Assembly (NCBI GenBank): GCA_947462875.1
Contig: CANHQJ010000013.1
Coordinates: forward strand, 41,622-105,621
Length of the DNA: 64,000 bases
Direction: 5' to 3'
Source of the DNA: Verrucomicrobiia bacterium
Lineage (GTDB): Bacteria > Verrucomicrobiota > Verrucomicrobiia > Verrucomicrobiales > Akkermansiaceae
The stretch's first letter is position 1. Every line of letters starts with the position of its first letter. Both the position numbers and the translations under genes were made by a program. The notes under the pieces are model-generated. The model made no database searches. It saw nothing but the letters and a program-made list of their open reading frames with translations, and was not told the DNA's origin. This document shows positions 39,210-47,818 of this stretch, piece after piece.

Positions 39210-40705
39210 GCGTTCTGATTTTCCTTCGCTGGCGTGAGATACGTCAGCTCCGCCTCCTCCTCTGCGGTGCGGATGGTTCTATAGTTTGCCCACGCATGGA
39301 ACAGCAAGGCGCCGAGATACAGGCTGGTGAAAATCAGGCTCGTTATCATGACGATTTCGTCCGGAAACGAAGAATCGTCCACCATGTACAAATGCACCGG
39401 AGGCAACCAGCAGAAGAGCCACATGGCTTCATCCACATTTGTGCTCTCGGCCACGGCGATCAAGGCCAGCATCAGGGCATAGGAGCCGATGAGGATCGCA
39501 AAATACAGACCGATGCGATTGTTGATACGCTTTTGAAAAAAGGCGAGGAACAGGGCCGGAAACAGCGCGCTGCCTAACAAGCTGCACAGCACCGTGAATT
39601 CCTCTTTGCCAAAACGATAGGAACCGGAGGTGAACATGATCAGCCCGCCGATGCCGAGAACGATGGCCGACAACAGAGCGGCGAATTGCACTCCTGAGGT
39701 CCAGCAGGGGTAGAGAAAAGCCCCCATGAGCTTGCCGAGGGCGCCACGCCGGATAAAGGGCAGGGTCACGCGCGGCATCAGGAAATTCGATTCGCATAGG
39801 GCAAGCACCAACCCGGGAAAGGCAATCGCGCCGATGAAAAACGGCACCTCGTCCGCGTCCGCATCCGCCACGAAGAGGATGACTCCAATCAGGGCCATCG
39901 TGCCCAGAGTCACCAGTCGATTGAGCGTGCTGTGATTTTCCGCGGCCGGTGCGATCGCCGCGACGCCCAGTCCGAAAGCTGTCCAGGCGAGATACAAGGC
40001 CCCCGCGACCAGCCCGAGGAATATCGCCAGGTTGTCATCTTCCAGTGCGAAAAATTCCAGAAATTCATCAAACTCCTCCATCATGAAGATCATGAAAATG
40101 AACATGGATACCGCCAGGCCCAGTGGCAGGATGCCGCGCACGATGATGGCGGAATTCGAGGACAGTCCGACATTGAACGCCGTGAGGCAGGCCGAGAGCA
40201 GGCACAGCGAGCCCAGCGCCAGCAACTCCGCAAACAGATTCATGCCGCCGAAGAAATAGCGCAGGATCAGATAGGGAACGATCGAGACAAAAAGCAGCAG
40301 CGTCTGGCCGACGATCGACGCCCACTTGCCCGCGACGATGCGGCGTGCATTGAGTCGGGTAAGCACCATCATGTCGATGGTGGTCGTCTTGATTTCCGCG
40401 TGCAGGGCATTCATCGCGCGCAAGGGCTGCACCACCAGCACGGCGAGTGAGAAAAACAGAAAGATGATGCGCGAGACCGCCTCGCCCGCGCCATCGAGCC
40501 CGGAGGCCATCGTGGCGAAGAGCATGACGATGCCGAGGAACAACTGCAGCCCGAGGAAAACGCCGACGAAGGTGCGCGCGCGCAGCCCCTGGCGCAGCTC
40601 CTTCACAAGCATGGGCGGCAGGCGATCCGAAAAATCGTTCAGGCCGGCCGTGCTGCGATCCGAGGCGGACAGTTCAACCGCAGGAGTGATGGTGGGTGTG
40701 CTCAT
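39206..40705 (-). CDS. ABC transporter permease (ABC-2 type)
   Basis: A 499-residue polytopic protein with about twelve hydrophobic segments and a soluble N-terminus including PPMLVKELRQGLRARTF, as in ABC-2 permeases of the NatB/ABC-2 kind. It overlaps the ATPase gene upstream (ATGA at 40702-40705) and kdtA downstream (ATGA at 39206-39209). The substrate is not known. Its position before kdtA hints at a link with the cell envelope. Confidence 0.8.
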   Translation of the reverse strand: MSTPTITPAVELSASDRSTAGLNDFSDRLPPMLVKELRQGLRARTFVGVFLGLQLFLGIVMLFATMASGLDGAGEAVSRIIFLFFSLAVLVVQPLRAMNALHAEIKTTTIDMMVLTRLNARRIVAGKWASIVGQTLLLFVSIVPYLILRYFFGGMNLFAELLALGSLCLLSACLTAFNVGLSSNSAIIVRGILPLGLAVSMFIFMIFMMEEFDEFLEFFALEDDNLAIFLGLVAGALYLAWTAFGLGVAAIAPAAENHSTLNRLVTLGTMALIGVILFVADADADEVPFFIGAIAFPGLVLALCESNFLMPRVTLPFIRRGALGKLMGAFLYPCWTSGVQFAALLSAIVLGIGGLIMFTSGSYRFGKEEFTVLCSLLGSALFPALFLAFFQKRINNRIGLYFAILIGSYALMLALIAVAESTNVDEAMWLFCWLPPVHLYMVDDSSFPDEIVMITSLIFTSLYLGALLFHAWANYRTIRTAEEEAELTYLTPAKENQNA

Positions 40706-41721
40706 ACGTCAGCGCTGGGTGGGTTAAAAGCTTTCAGTTCCGGCATCGGGGGTGGTTTGCCACTGCCGATTTCCCCGCGGTCGATCTTGCCTAACATATC
40801 GATGAAGGCATCCTCCAGATTGCGCTCCTCACGATGGAACTCGGTGACCTTCAGGCCATCCTTGATCATGCGGTGGAGAATTTCCGCCGCATCGCCCAGC
40901 TCGGTGGTGGTGATGCGCAGGCGGCCTCCTTGCTTGCGTGCCTCCATGAATTCGACTTTCGGTTGCAGCAAGCACCAGGCCGAGAGATCCTCGGGATTGC
41001 CCAACACCTGCACGTCATAGAGCAGGCCACCGGCCGTGTCCGTGTCTCGTTTCATGCTCTCGGCATCGCCGTGGTGGACGATGCGACCGCCGTTGATGAA
41101 CAGCAGCGAGTCGCACATTTCCCCGAGCTCGGAGAGGATGTGGGAGGAAATGAAAATTGTCTTGCCCTCGTTCGCGAGCACGCGGATCAGGCTCTTCAGT
41201 TCCACACGGGCCTTGGGATCGAGACCGGCGGCGGGTTCGTCCATGATCAGCACCTGTGGATCCTGCAACAGCGCGCGCCCCAGCCCGAGGCGCTGGGTGT
41301 TGCCCTTGGAGAGCTTGTTGGAAAAACGCTCGGCCAGCGGCACGAGGTCGGTGAACTCCATGACCTCCTGCACGCGTTGACGCCGCTCCTTGCCCTTGAA
41401 GCCGAGCGCGCGGGCGTAAAAGTCGAGATATTCCACCACGGTCATATGCTCGTAGTTGCCGAAATGATCCGGCATCCATCCGATCAGACGACGCACCTCC
41501 TCCGGGTGGCTCACGACATTGTAGCCGCAAATTTCCGCAACGCCGAGCGTGGGGTAGTCCAGCGAGGCGAGGATGCGCATGGTCGTGGTTTTGCCCGCGC
41601 CATTGGCGCCGACAAAGCCGCAGACCGACCCGTGCGGGATTTCGAAACTGACGCCATTGACCGCCTTGAGCGGGCCGAAGTAGCGGTAGAGATTGTGAAC
41701 ACTGATCGCGTGCTGGCTCAT
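40702..41721 (-). CDS. ABC transporter ATP-binding protein
   Basis: A 339-residue ATPase with Walker A GANGAGKTTT (about residues 38-47), signature LSKGNTQRLGLGRAL, and Walker B VLIMDEPAAGLDP. An extra C-terminal region of about 100 residues is present, as in NatA/DrrA/gliding-type ATPases. It forms the pump with the permease at 39206-40705. It starts 21 bp after the membrane-protein gene upstream. Confidence 0.92.
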   Translation of the reverse strand: MSQHAISVHNLYRYFGPLKAVNGVSFEIPHGSVCGFVGANGAGKTTTMRILASLDYPTLGVAEICGYNVVSHPEEVRRLIGWMPDHFGNYEHMTVVEYLDFYARALGFKGKERRQRVQEVMEFTDLVPLAERFSNKLSKGNTQRLGLGRALLQDPQVLIMDEPAAGLDPKARVELKSLIRVLANEGKTIFISSHILSELGEMCDSLLFINGGRIVHHGDAESMKRDTDTAGGLLYDVQVLGNPEDLSAWCLLQPKVEFMEARKQGGRLRITTTELGDAAEILHRMIKDGLKVTEFHREERNLEDAFIDMLGKIDRGEIGSGKPPPMPELKAFNPPSADV

Positions 41722-41742
41722 GAGAATGGTAGGATAAAAGGG

Positions 41743-43566
41743 TTAGGGCGCTTCCGTTTTCTGCACGCGTCCGGTGATGATGGTGGTGTCATCGCTCCAC
41801 TTGATGGCGGAATAGGTTTCGAGCATGGGTGCCTTCGAGGCGCTGGCGATGTAGCAGCCCTCGCGTTCGCTGAGTTGCTTGATTTTGTCCTGCTGCGTCT
41901 TGCCGAGCAGGGAGACACGATCGTTGACGAATTTCTCGAACTCCGCCTGCGAGCATTCGCTGGCGAGGAAATTTTTTCCCGAAGCGATTTGCTGCGCCTT
42001 CCAGAATTTTCCGCCCTTGCCGCGCAGGTAGAACTCGGCGATGTCGTATTCGAAGTTCGACAACAACGCGGCCTCATTGGTGGCATCGCTCGATTCGATG
42101 CGGGCGCGTGTGGGGATGATGGCCTGGATCATTTGCGCCTGTTCCGAGCGCGACTGGAACCAATCACCGGAAACTTGCAGCCCTTTGTCGGTGAAATTCA
42201 TTTCATAGGACTGATCGTTGCTGCTGGAAGGATTGAGCCGCGTCCACTGGCTGGTGGCGAGCGGAATGGGCGAGAGAGCGCTGGGATCGGTGAGAAGAAA
42301 ACGATTGCCCACGAGCACGCCAGAGCGCGAGATTTGTTCCTGATGGATGTAGGCATTGTTGTCGCCATCCTCGCGGACCAGTTCGATCCATTGCACGCGG
42401 ATGCCTCTGCCGCCCAGACCATCCTGCAGGAAAATCAGCAGAATCATGACGCCGCTGGCACCCAACGCGATGAGGGGAGTGGTGATGAAGAGCTTGTGGC
42501 GCATGCCGGATTTCGCAAACACAAACAGATTGATCGGTCCGACCAAGATGCCGAATGCGATCAACACCAGAATGAACATCACGAAATGGAAGGTCTTGGT
42601 GCCCAGCTGGTTTTGCAATCCCCAGGAGGAGGCGCTGTATTCCGAGCTCATCATCTCCGCCTGGCGTGCGGGTCCCGGTTTGACCTTGAGACTGTCATTC
42701 ACCACCGTTTTCGCATCGAGCGAGAGAGCGGGTGCGATGCGGTTGAGCTGGACGTAGCCCTTGCCACGCGGGGCGGGGTTGGCATTGCCCTCGGTGGTGA
42801 TCGATAAGGTTGCGAGCGTGGTGCTGGCGTTGCTGCTGAAAATGCGCAGGAATCCGCCATTGCGATTCCATTGCAAAATCGCCGAGCGGGCACCGGGAGG
42901 AAGATTGCCCCAATCAAGATCCGTGAGCAGCATTCCGTCATAGCCGATGTAGGCGCGCCAGTCTTCCGGCATTTGCGTGGGGTTGAATTTCCCGCCAAAC
43001 ACCAGATTGCCGGGCGAGTAGCCCCCGGTGGATCCGATGATGGCGGAGTTGGTTTCGGAATCGAGCGAGGAAGCGTTCGGTGTGTTCAGTGCCTCCGAGA
43101 TCAGCAGGCTGGGAAGTTTGAGTGTGCTGCTGCTCGATTGAACGTAGGAGCCGGACGTTACCCCTACCATCGACAGCTCGAGAGTTTGCGAGTTGTGGTT
43201 GTAGCTGTAGCCGCTGTCTTTCACCATCGCCGCGACAGGCACGAGGAAATCGGAGGATGTCACCGTGCCCGCGGGCGAGGAAGCCACGAAAGAGGATTTT
43301 GTCCTGAGAGAGCCGCTGCCGTAGCCACTGCCCGCTTCCGCCTGAAACATGAGCGACACGCTGGCCGGCACATCGGTGCGGTTGGCGATGGTCACGCGCA
43401 CCGGGGCGTAGCCACTGGAAGGCAGTTTGCTGAAGAGCGAAACCACCTCGACGTATGAGCCGGACTTCGGCTCATAGACCTTGCGGAAATAGGTTTCCTG
43501 AGCGAGAAGAATGCCTGAGCAAAGACTCAGGCAGCCATAAAGAAGCGAGCGGAAGAGATGATTCAT
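41743..43566 (-). CDS. Exported/membrane protein of an ABC-kdtA operon
   Basis: A 607-residue protein from the ATG at 43566. A signal peptide (MNHLFRSLLYGCLSLCSGILLAQ) is followed by a long beta-rich outer part. Two hydrophobic segments (about 370-390 and 402-425), a basic loop between them, and a soluble C-terminus complete it. I do not recognise a family. Its lipid-facing topology and position directly before an ABC ATPase suggest an accessory subunit of that transporter. Confidence 0.65.
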   Translation of the reverse strand: MNHLFRSLLYGCLSLCSGILLAQETYFRKVYEPKSGSYVEVVSLFSKLPSSGYAPVRVTIANRTDVPASVSLMFQAEAGSGYGSGSLRTKSSFVASSPAGTVTSSDFLVPVAAMVKDSGYSYNHNSQTLELSMVGVTSGSYVQSSSSTLKLPSLLISEALNTPNASSLDSETNSAIIGSTGGYSPGNLVFGGKFNPTQMPEDWRAYIGYDGMLLTDLDWGNLPPGARSAILQWNRNGGFLRIFSSNASTTLATLSITTEGNANPAPRGKGYVQLNRIAPALSLDAKTVVNDSLKVKPGPARQAEMMSSEYSASSWGLQNQLGTKTFHFVMFILVLIAFGILVGPINLFVFAKSGMRHKLFITTPLIALGASGVMILLIFLQDGLGGRGIRVQWIELVREDGDNNAYIHQEQISRSGVLVGNRFLLTDPSALSPIPLATSQWTRLNPSSSNDQSYEMNFTDKGLQVSGDWFQSRSEQAQMIQAIIPTRARIESSDATNEAALLSNFEYDIAEFYLRGKGGKFWKAQQIASGKNFLASECSQAEFEKFVNDRVSLLGKTQQDKIKQLSEREGCYIASASKAPMLETYSAIKWSDDTTIITGRVQKTEAP

Positions 43567-43785
43567 GAAAGGGATGTTCAAGCGCTGTAGCGATGCTGTC
43601 GGATGGAGGCGAAAAATCAAGCGGGGAATGATGAAATTTTGATGAAGCTGTTGACTCGATCTTTTGGACGTCCGGGAGGATGTTCCTTCTGATGCAATGA
43701 GCTCGATCACTGTGCAACCAGAGCCCGCACATGATACTATTGTTCATGTATGGTTAGATTTTTTTGCGAACGCGATGACTTGCGT
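43567..43785. other. Noncoding gap of 219 bp with a small palindrome
   Basis: No gene is seen between the ABC-operon membrane protein and the sugar isomerase gene. It contains ACATGA, 9 nt, TCATGT (43729-43749) as an inverted repeat. This could be an operator or a hairpin, but is short enough to be chance. Confidence 0.3.
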
Positions 43786-44715
43786 TTACGGCAGTCGATC
43801 TGGAAAAACCTGTTTCCACACTTCCAGCGCGGTGAGGATTTCTTCGGTTTTGCGGGTGGGGGAGAGCTCCCAGATGATGGGGCAGCCTTTGGGGAAAAAG
43901 GGTAGCAGTGTTTTGTAATCGAGCGTGCCGGTGAAGGGGGTGCGGTGGTCGCGGGCGGGCCATTCGACATCGTGAATGTGCGCACCGATGATGTGGGGCT
44001 GGATGCTTCGCAGCCAATCGTGGTGATCGAGCAGGCCGAGGTTGTGCTTGAGCTGGACGTGACCGAAATCGTGCCAATAGCCGATCCACGGGTTGTCCTT
44101 GAAGTGGTTCTGCAGATGCAGCATCTCGCGTTCGGTCGGCATGTCCTCGAAGCGCGAGCGGGACTCGACGGCGAGGATGACGCCGTATTCCTCGGCCTTG
44201 GTGGCGAGTTGCTCTAACGCATCGATGGCGCGGCTGTAGTAGAGTGGCGCGATTTTTTCGCGTTTTTTGACGAAGTCGATTTTCGCTTTGGTGAACTCGG
44301 CATCGTGCTGCTTGCCCTCGGCGACCATGGCGGTGAGGCGCTTGGTGTATTTTTTCGGATTCAGCGGCACGGAACCCATGTGCAGGACGAGATAGTTCGC
44401 ACGGAACTCGGCGGCGAGCTCCAGCGTTTGCAGGCTCATCTCCAGCGCGCGTTTGCGATCCCAGGGGCGGTGTGAGGTGTATTCGTAGGCATCGGGGGCA
44501 TCGATCATCACCTCGACGGGGGAGGGGAAAAAATTGTGCACGCCGGAGCAGCGGAACCGCCCGGCGGCGAAGGCCTTGCGGATGCCCGGCAGCTTGGTGA
44601 TGGTCATGCCGTGGGAGAGCTCGATGTGGCGGAATCCCAGTGCGAGAATTTCATCGATCATCGCCTCGCCATCGGTGTGGCGGCCGTTGTTCCAGCAGGT
44701 GGAAAAAGAAAGCAT
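43786..44715 (-). CDS. Sugar phosphate isomerase/epimerase (xylose isomerase-like TIM barrel)
   Basis: A 309-residue protein of the AP_endonuc_2 family. Opening MLSFSTCWN, GFRHIELSHG, YLVLHMGSVPL, ILAVESRSRF with the metal-binding Glu, YWHDFGHVQL and IIGAHIHDV are the usual strand-end metal ligands. Substrate unknown; family members isomerise or epimerise sugars. It follows rsmI by 15 bp on the same strand. Confidence 0.87.
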   Translation of the reverse strand: MLSFSTCWNNGRHTDGEAMIDEILALGFRHIELSHGMTITKLPGIRKAFAAGRFRCSGVHNFFPSPVEVMIDAPDAYEYTSHRPWDRKRALEMSLQTLELAAEFRANYLVLHMGSVPLNPKKYTKRLTAMVAEGKQHDAEFTKAKIDFVKKREKIAPLYYSRAIDALEQLATKAEEYGVILAVESRSRFEDMPTEREMLHLQNHFKDNPWIGYWHDFGHVQLKHNLGLLDHHDWLRSIQPHIIGAHIHDVEWPARDHRTPFTGTLDYKTLLPFFPKGCPIIWELSPTRKTEEILTALEVWKQVFPDRLP

Positions 44716-44730
44716 GGGCGGGAAAATGGG

Positions 44731-45420
44731 TTAGGGCGTTGCCGCGGGATTGCTATGCACGAGCAGCACGATTTCTCCCTTGGGCGCGTGGATCTGGAAA
44801 TGCGCGTGGAGGGCGGCGGCGGTATCGCGGTGGAATGTCTCGAATTTTTTCGTGAGTTCGCGGGCGACGCAGACGCGGGCCTGGGGCTGAAGGGTGGCGA
44901 GGATTTCCAGTGTGGAGATCAGGCGGTGCGGGGATTCAAAAAAAATCGCGGTTTGTTCGGAATCGAGCGCGGCTTGCAGGGTCTGGGCGCGTTTGCCTTT
45001 TTTCACCGAAAGAAAGCCGCCGAAGCTGAACGCGTGGCAGGGGAAACCGGAGCCGATGAGGGCATTGAGGATGGCGGAGGGACCGGGGAGGACTTCGCAG
45101 GGGATGGATTCCTCGATGCAGCGCTGCATGAGGCGGTAGCCGGGATCGGATATACCCGGCATGCCGGCATCGGTGATGACGGCGATGGATTCTCCCGCCC
45201 GCACCCGTTCTAACAATTCCGGGATGCGTCGGATTTCATTGTGCTCGTGAAGCGAGAGGAGCGGCTTTTGCACGCCGTGATGCTGGAGCAGGGGCGAGGA
45301 GTGCCGGGTATCTTCGCAGGCGATGGCATCCACGCCTCGCAGCACCTCCAACGCGCGCAAGGTGATGTCATCGCGATTCCCAATGGGAGTCGGGATCAGA
45401 TAGAATGCTCCGGTGGACAT
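44731..45420 (-). CDS. rsmI: 16S rRNA (cytidine(1402)-2'-O)-methyltransferase
   Basis: A 229-residue SAM enzyme with the RsmI marks LIPTPIGNRDDITLRALEVL, CEDTRHSSPLLQHHGV and VITDAGMPGISDPGYRL. It methylates C1402 in the decoding centre of 16S rRNA. It is shorter than the E. coli protein (about 286), lacking the C-terminal extension, as in several other phyla. It overlaps nothing and is preceded 12 bp upstream by the LptE-like gene, so it is likely co-transcribed. Confidence 0.95.
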   Translation of the reverse strand: MSTGAFYLIPTPIGNRDDITLRALEVLRGVDAIACEDTRHSSPLLQHHGVQKPLLSLHEHNEIRRIPELLERVRAGESIAVITDAGMPGISDPGYRLMQRCIEESIPCEVLPGPSAILNALIGSGFPCHAFSFGGFLSVKKGKRAQTLQAALDSEQTAIFFESPHRLISTLEILATLQPQARVCVARELTKKFETFHRDTAAALHAHFQIHAPKGEIVLLVHSNPAATP

Positions 45421-45431
45421 GGCGGCGCGGA

Positions 45432-45962
45432 TCAGAAGTCATCGGTGAGACGTCCCACCACCTGTGTGGCGGCGCGCTGCATGGCATCGGGCAGGGCGTT
45501 GGTGCGGGCGGTTTGCAGGTTGGAGTCGATGGCAAAACGCGAGGTGCCGAGAGCTTTTCCGGATGCGAGAACTTTCATGGGATTTTTTCCATCGCGCAGT
45601 TCCCAGCGGATGGTGACATTGTTTTCCAATTCTTCCGAGCGCAGGGTATCGAGCCGTGTGGAGCGAACCTGGTTGTAGGTGACGGTTTCCACCGTGCCGT
45701 GCAGCGTGGCATCGGCATTCGAGTCGTGGGCGATCCGATAGGTGCCGTCGCTGGCGAGGGCATCGATGACCGAGTTCGTGGCGAGCACTTCGCCGCGAGG
45801 GATGAGTGTTTTGTTTTCAAACAGCAGCACGCGGATGTTTTGCACGTCAGCGAGCGCCTGCGGGCGGCGTCCTTCCATGCGGTAGCCCGCGCAGGAACTG
45901 AGTGCGGCAAGACAAAGCGAGACTGCGAGTAGCAACAGGGAATGCGGAGTAACCGGGCGCAT
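45432..45962 (-). CDS. LptE-like LPS-assembly lipoprotein
   Basis: A 176-residue lipoprotein (signal peptide ending LSSC, Cys24) followed by AGYRMEGRRP, the GY motif common to LptE after the lipidated Cys. The body alternates short beta strands as in LptE. It should plug LptD in the outer membrane and help insert LPS. Distinct from its neighbour, it carries no TPR. Similarity is by eye, since LptE diverges fast. Confidence 0.7.
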   Translation of the reverse strand: MRPVTPHSLLLLAVSLCLAALSSCAGYRMEGRRPQALADVQNIRVLLFENKTLIPRGEVLATNSVIDALASDGTYRIAHDSNADATLHGTVETVTYNQVRSTRLDTLRSEELENNVTIRWELRDGKNPMKVLASGKALGTSRFAIDSNLQTARTNALPDAMQRAATQVVGRLTDDF

Positions 45963-45980
45963 GGATGGGATGGCGTGGAA

Positions 45981-46910
45981 TTATTCGAGGGATTTCAGTC
46001 CGGCTTGCGCTTTGTCGTGCAGCGAACCGGAGCTGTGTTTTTTCAGCACTTCGCGGTAATAAAACCGTGCGGATTCGTAATCGCCCTTGCGTCTGTAGAA
46101 ATCCGCGACTTCGAGCGAGCGTTGCACGTCCTGATTGGCGAGTGAGGCGATCTGATTGCGGGCGGCACCGGCGCGGGATCCATTCGGGTAGATGGTCAGG
46201 TAATCCTGGAATGCCTCGCGGGCGCGGTCGAGATTGCCCATGTCCTGATTGCCGCGTTTGGCCTCCTCGATCAGGATCACGCCGATCCGGTACTGGGCCT
46301 CGGGGGCCTGCGGGCTATCGGGCCAATCCGAGACCACTTTGCGGTAGGCGAGGATGGAGTCCGTGGCTTTGCCGTTGTTTTGATAGACCTCGCCGATTTG
46401 AAACTGGGCTTTGGGGGCGGAGGCCGCCTGCGGGGCGGCATCTCGCACTTTTTCGAGCATTTCAACGAGTTTTTTCGTTTCCAGCTTCGAGCCGAACATG
46501 AATCCTGTTTTGACATTGCCATCGAGCGCCTGTTGGGCGATGGCGGACTCGCGTGAGAGCGACTGGGAGTAGAGCTTGCTGCCCTGGTAGCGTTTCGTCA
46601 CATCGTTATAGGCGTCGAAGGCTTCGACCATGTCGCCCATTTGCTCGTGCAACTGGGCTTGGCGAAAGCGTGCTTGCGGGGCATCCTGCGAGGTCGGATA
46701 CTGGTCGGCCATTTCCTTATAGAGCTTGACGGCTTTTTTGGCATTGCCTGCCTGATCGGCGGATTGGGCTTTTAGATAGGCGGCGTGGGCCGGGCCTGAA
46801 GATGCCTGGGCGGAGCCGACAAGTGGGGGCGGGGCATCGGTATCGGATCCGCAGGAGCAGAGAAAGGAGGTGCTGATGCAGAGCAGGGCAATCGGTGCGA
46901 ATGATTTCAT
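45981..46910 (-). CDS. BamD-like TPR lipoprotein
   Basis: A 309-residue protein from the ATG at 46910. Signal peptide ends in a lipobox (LCSC, Cys20) and the mature part has about five tetratricopeptide-like repeats (KAVKLYKEMADQYPTSQDAPQARF, ATDSILAYRKVVSDWPDSPQAPEAQY, AREAFQDYLTIYPNGSRAGAARN). This is the BamD/YfiO pattern, an outer-membrane protein of the BAM assembly machine. It lies between proC and the LptE-like gene on the same strand. Confidence 0.75.
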   Translation of the reverse strand: MKSFAPIALLCISTSFLCSCGSDTDAPPPLVGSAQASSGPAHAAYLKAQSADQAGNAKKAVKLYKEMADQYPTSQDAPQARFRQAQLHEQMGDMVEAFDAYNDVTKRYQGSKLYSQSLSRESAIAQQALDGNVKTGFMFGSKLETKKLVEMLEKVRDAAPQAASAPKAQFQIGEVYQNNGKATDSILAYRKVVSDWPDSPQAPEAQYRIGVILIEEAKRGNQDMGNLDRAREAFQDYLTIYPNGSRAGAARNQIASLANQDVQRSLEVADFYRRKGDYESARFYYREVLKKHSSGSLHDKAQAGLKSLE

Positions 46911-46929
46911 AGATGGATGAAGAATGGGT

Positions 46930-47736
46930 TTAGAACGAGGAGAGTTCTTTGGAGCGATGAGTCGCGGCGGACACGGCTTCGTGCAGGGCATGGCGCAGAC
47001 CACCCTGTTCCAGCGCGGCGATCCCGGCAATGGTGGTGCCGCCGGGAGAGGTGACCATATCCTTGAGGGCGGCAGGGTGGAGGCCTGTCTCCAGCACCAT
47101 GCTGGCCGCGCCGAGAAGGGTTTGGGCCGCGAGCTGGATGGCATCTGTGCGCGCCAGTCCTTGGCGAACGCCGGCATCCGCCAGTGCCTCGATCATCACA
47201 AAAACATAAGCGGGGCCCGAGCCGGAGAGACCGGTGACGGCATCCAGCAATGACTCGGGTGTGGCAATCGCGAGACCGACAGCCGAAAACAACGTGGCGG
47301 CCGCAGTGCCGTCCTCCGGCAGCGCGCGCGATCCCATCGCATAAGCGGTGGCTCCTTTTCCGACCAGTGCCGGGGTATTCGGCATGGTTCGTATGACCCG
47401 GACCGATGCGGGCAGGCACTCTTCCATGACGGCCAGGGGAATGCCCGCGGCCACGGAAATGAGCAGCGCGGGTTTTTCTCCGAGAGCGGTTCCCAGCTGC
47501 TTCAGGACATCGCGCACCTGGTGGGGCTTGGTGGCGAGGAGAAAGGTATCGCAGTGCCCGGCGAGTTCTTGCAGGCTGGAGGCGGCTTTTGCTTGTGTGG
47601 TGCGGCAAAATTCCGTGGTGGCGGCGGCGATGGCATCGTAGCCCCACACCTTTTCCGGCGTGAGCACGCCCGTGCGCAGGGCTCCACCGACCAAGGCCGA
47701 GCCCATTTTCCCGCAACCGATCACTCCGAAGTTCAT
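46930..47736 (-). CDS. proC: Pyrroline-5-carboxylate reductase
   Basis: A 268-residue enzyme with Rossmann motif GVIGCGKMGSALVGG, VRTMPNTPALVGKGATA and the C-terminal DAVTGLSGSGPAYVF and VTSPGGTTIAG motifs. It reduces P5C to proline with NADPH, the last step of proline synthesis. It is divergent from the TPR gene at 47819. TAAGAT lies 6 nt before the ATG, a candidate -10 box of a leaderless mRNA. Confidence 0.97.
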   Translation of the reverse strand: MNFGVIGCGKMGSALVGGALRTGVLTPEKVWGYDAIAAATTEFCRTTQAKAASSLQELAGHCDTFLLATKPHQVRDVLKQLGTALGEKPALLISVAAGIPLAVMEECLPASVRVIRTMPNTPALVGKGATAYAMGSRALPEDGTAAATLFSAVGLAIATPESLLDAVTGLSGSGPAYVFVMIEALADAGVRQGLARTDAIQLAAQTLLGAASMVLETGLHPAALKDMVTSPGGTTIAGIAALEQGGLRHALHEAVSAATHRSKELSSF

Positions 47737-47818
47737 GCGCCGATCTTAAACAGCAAAGTCCGATCAGGCGAGTATCATTTTTGCTTGGATCAGGAAAAAT
47801 TTCAGGCATCGTAGCGAC

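Noticed and set aside
43729..43749. ACATGA-9-TCATGT palindrome as a defined operator.
   Set aside because: Arms of 6 bp in a 219-bp gap occur by chance too easily; no second site or regulator is linked.
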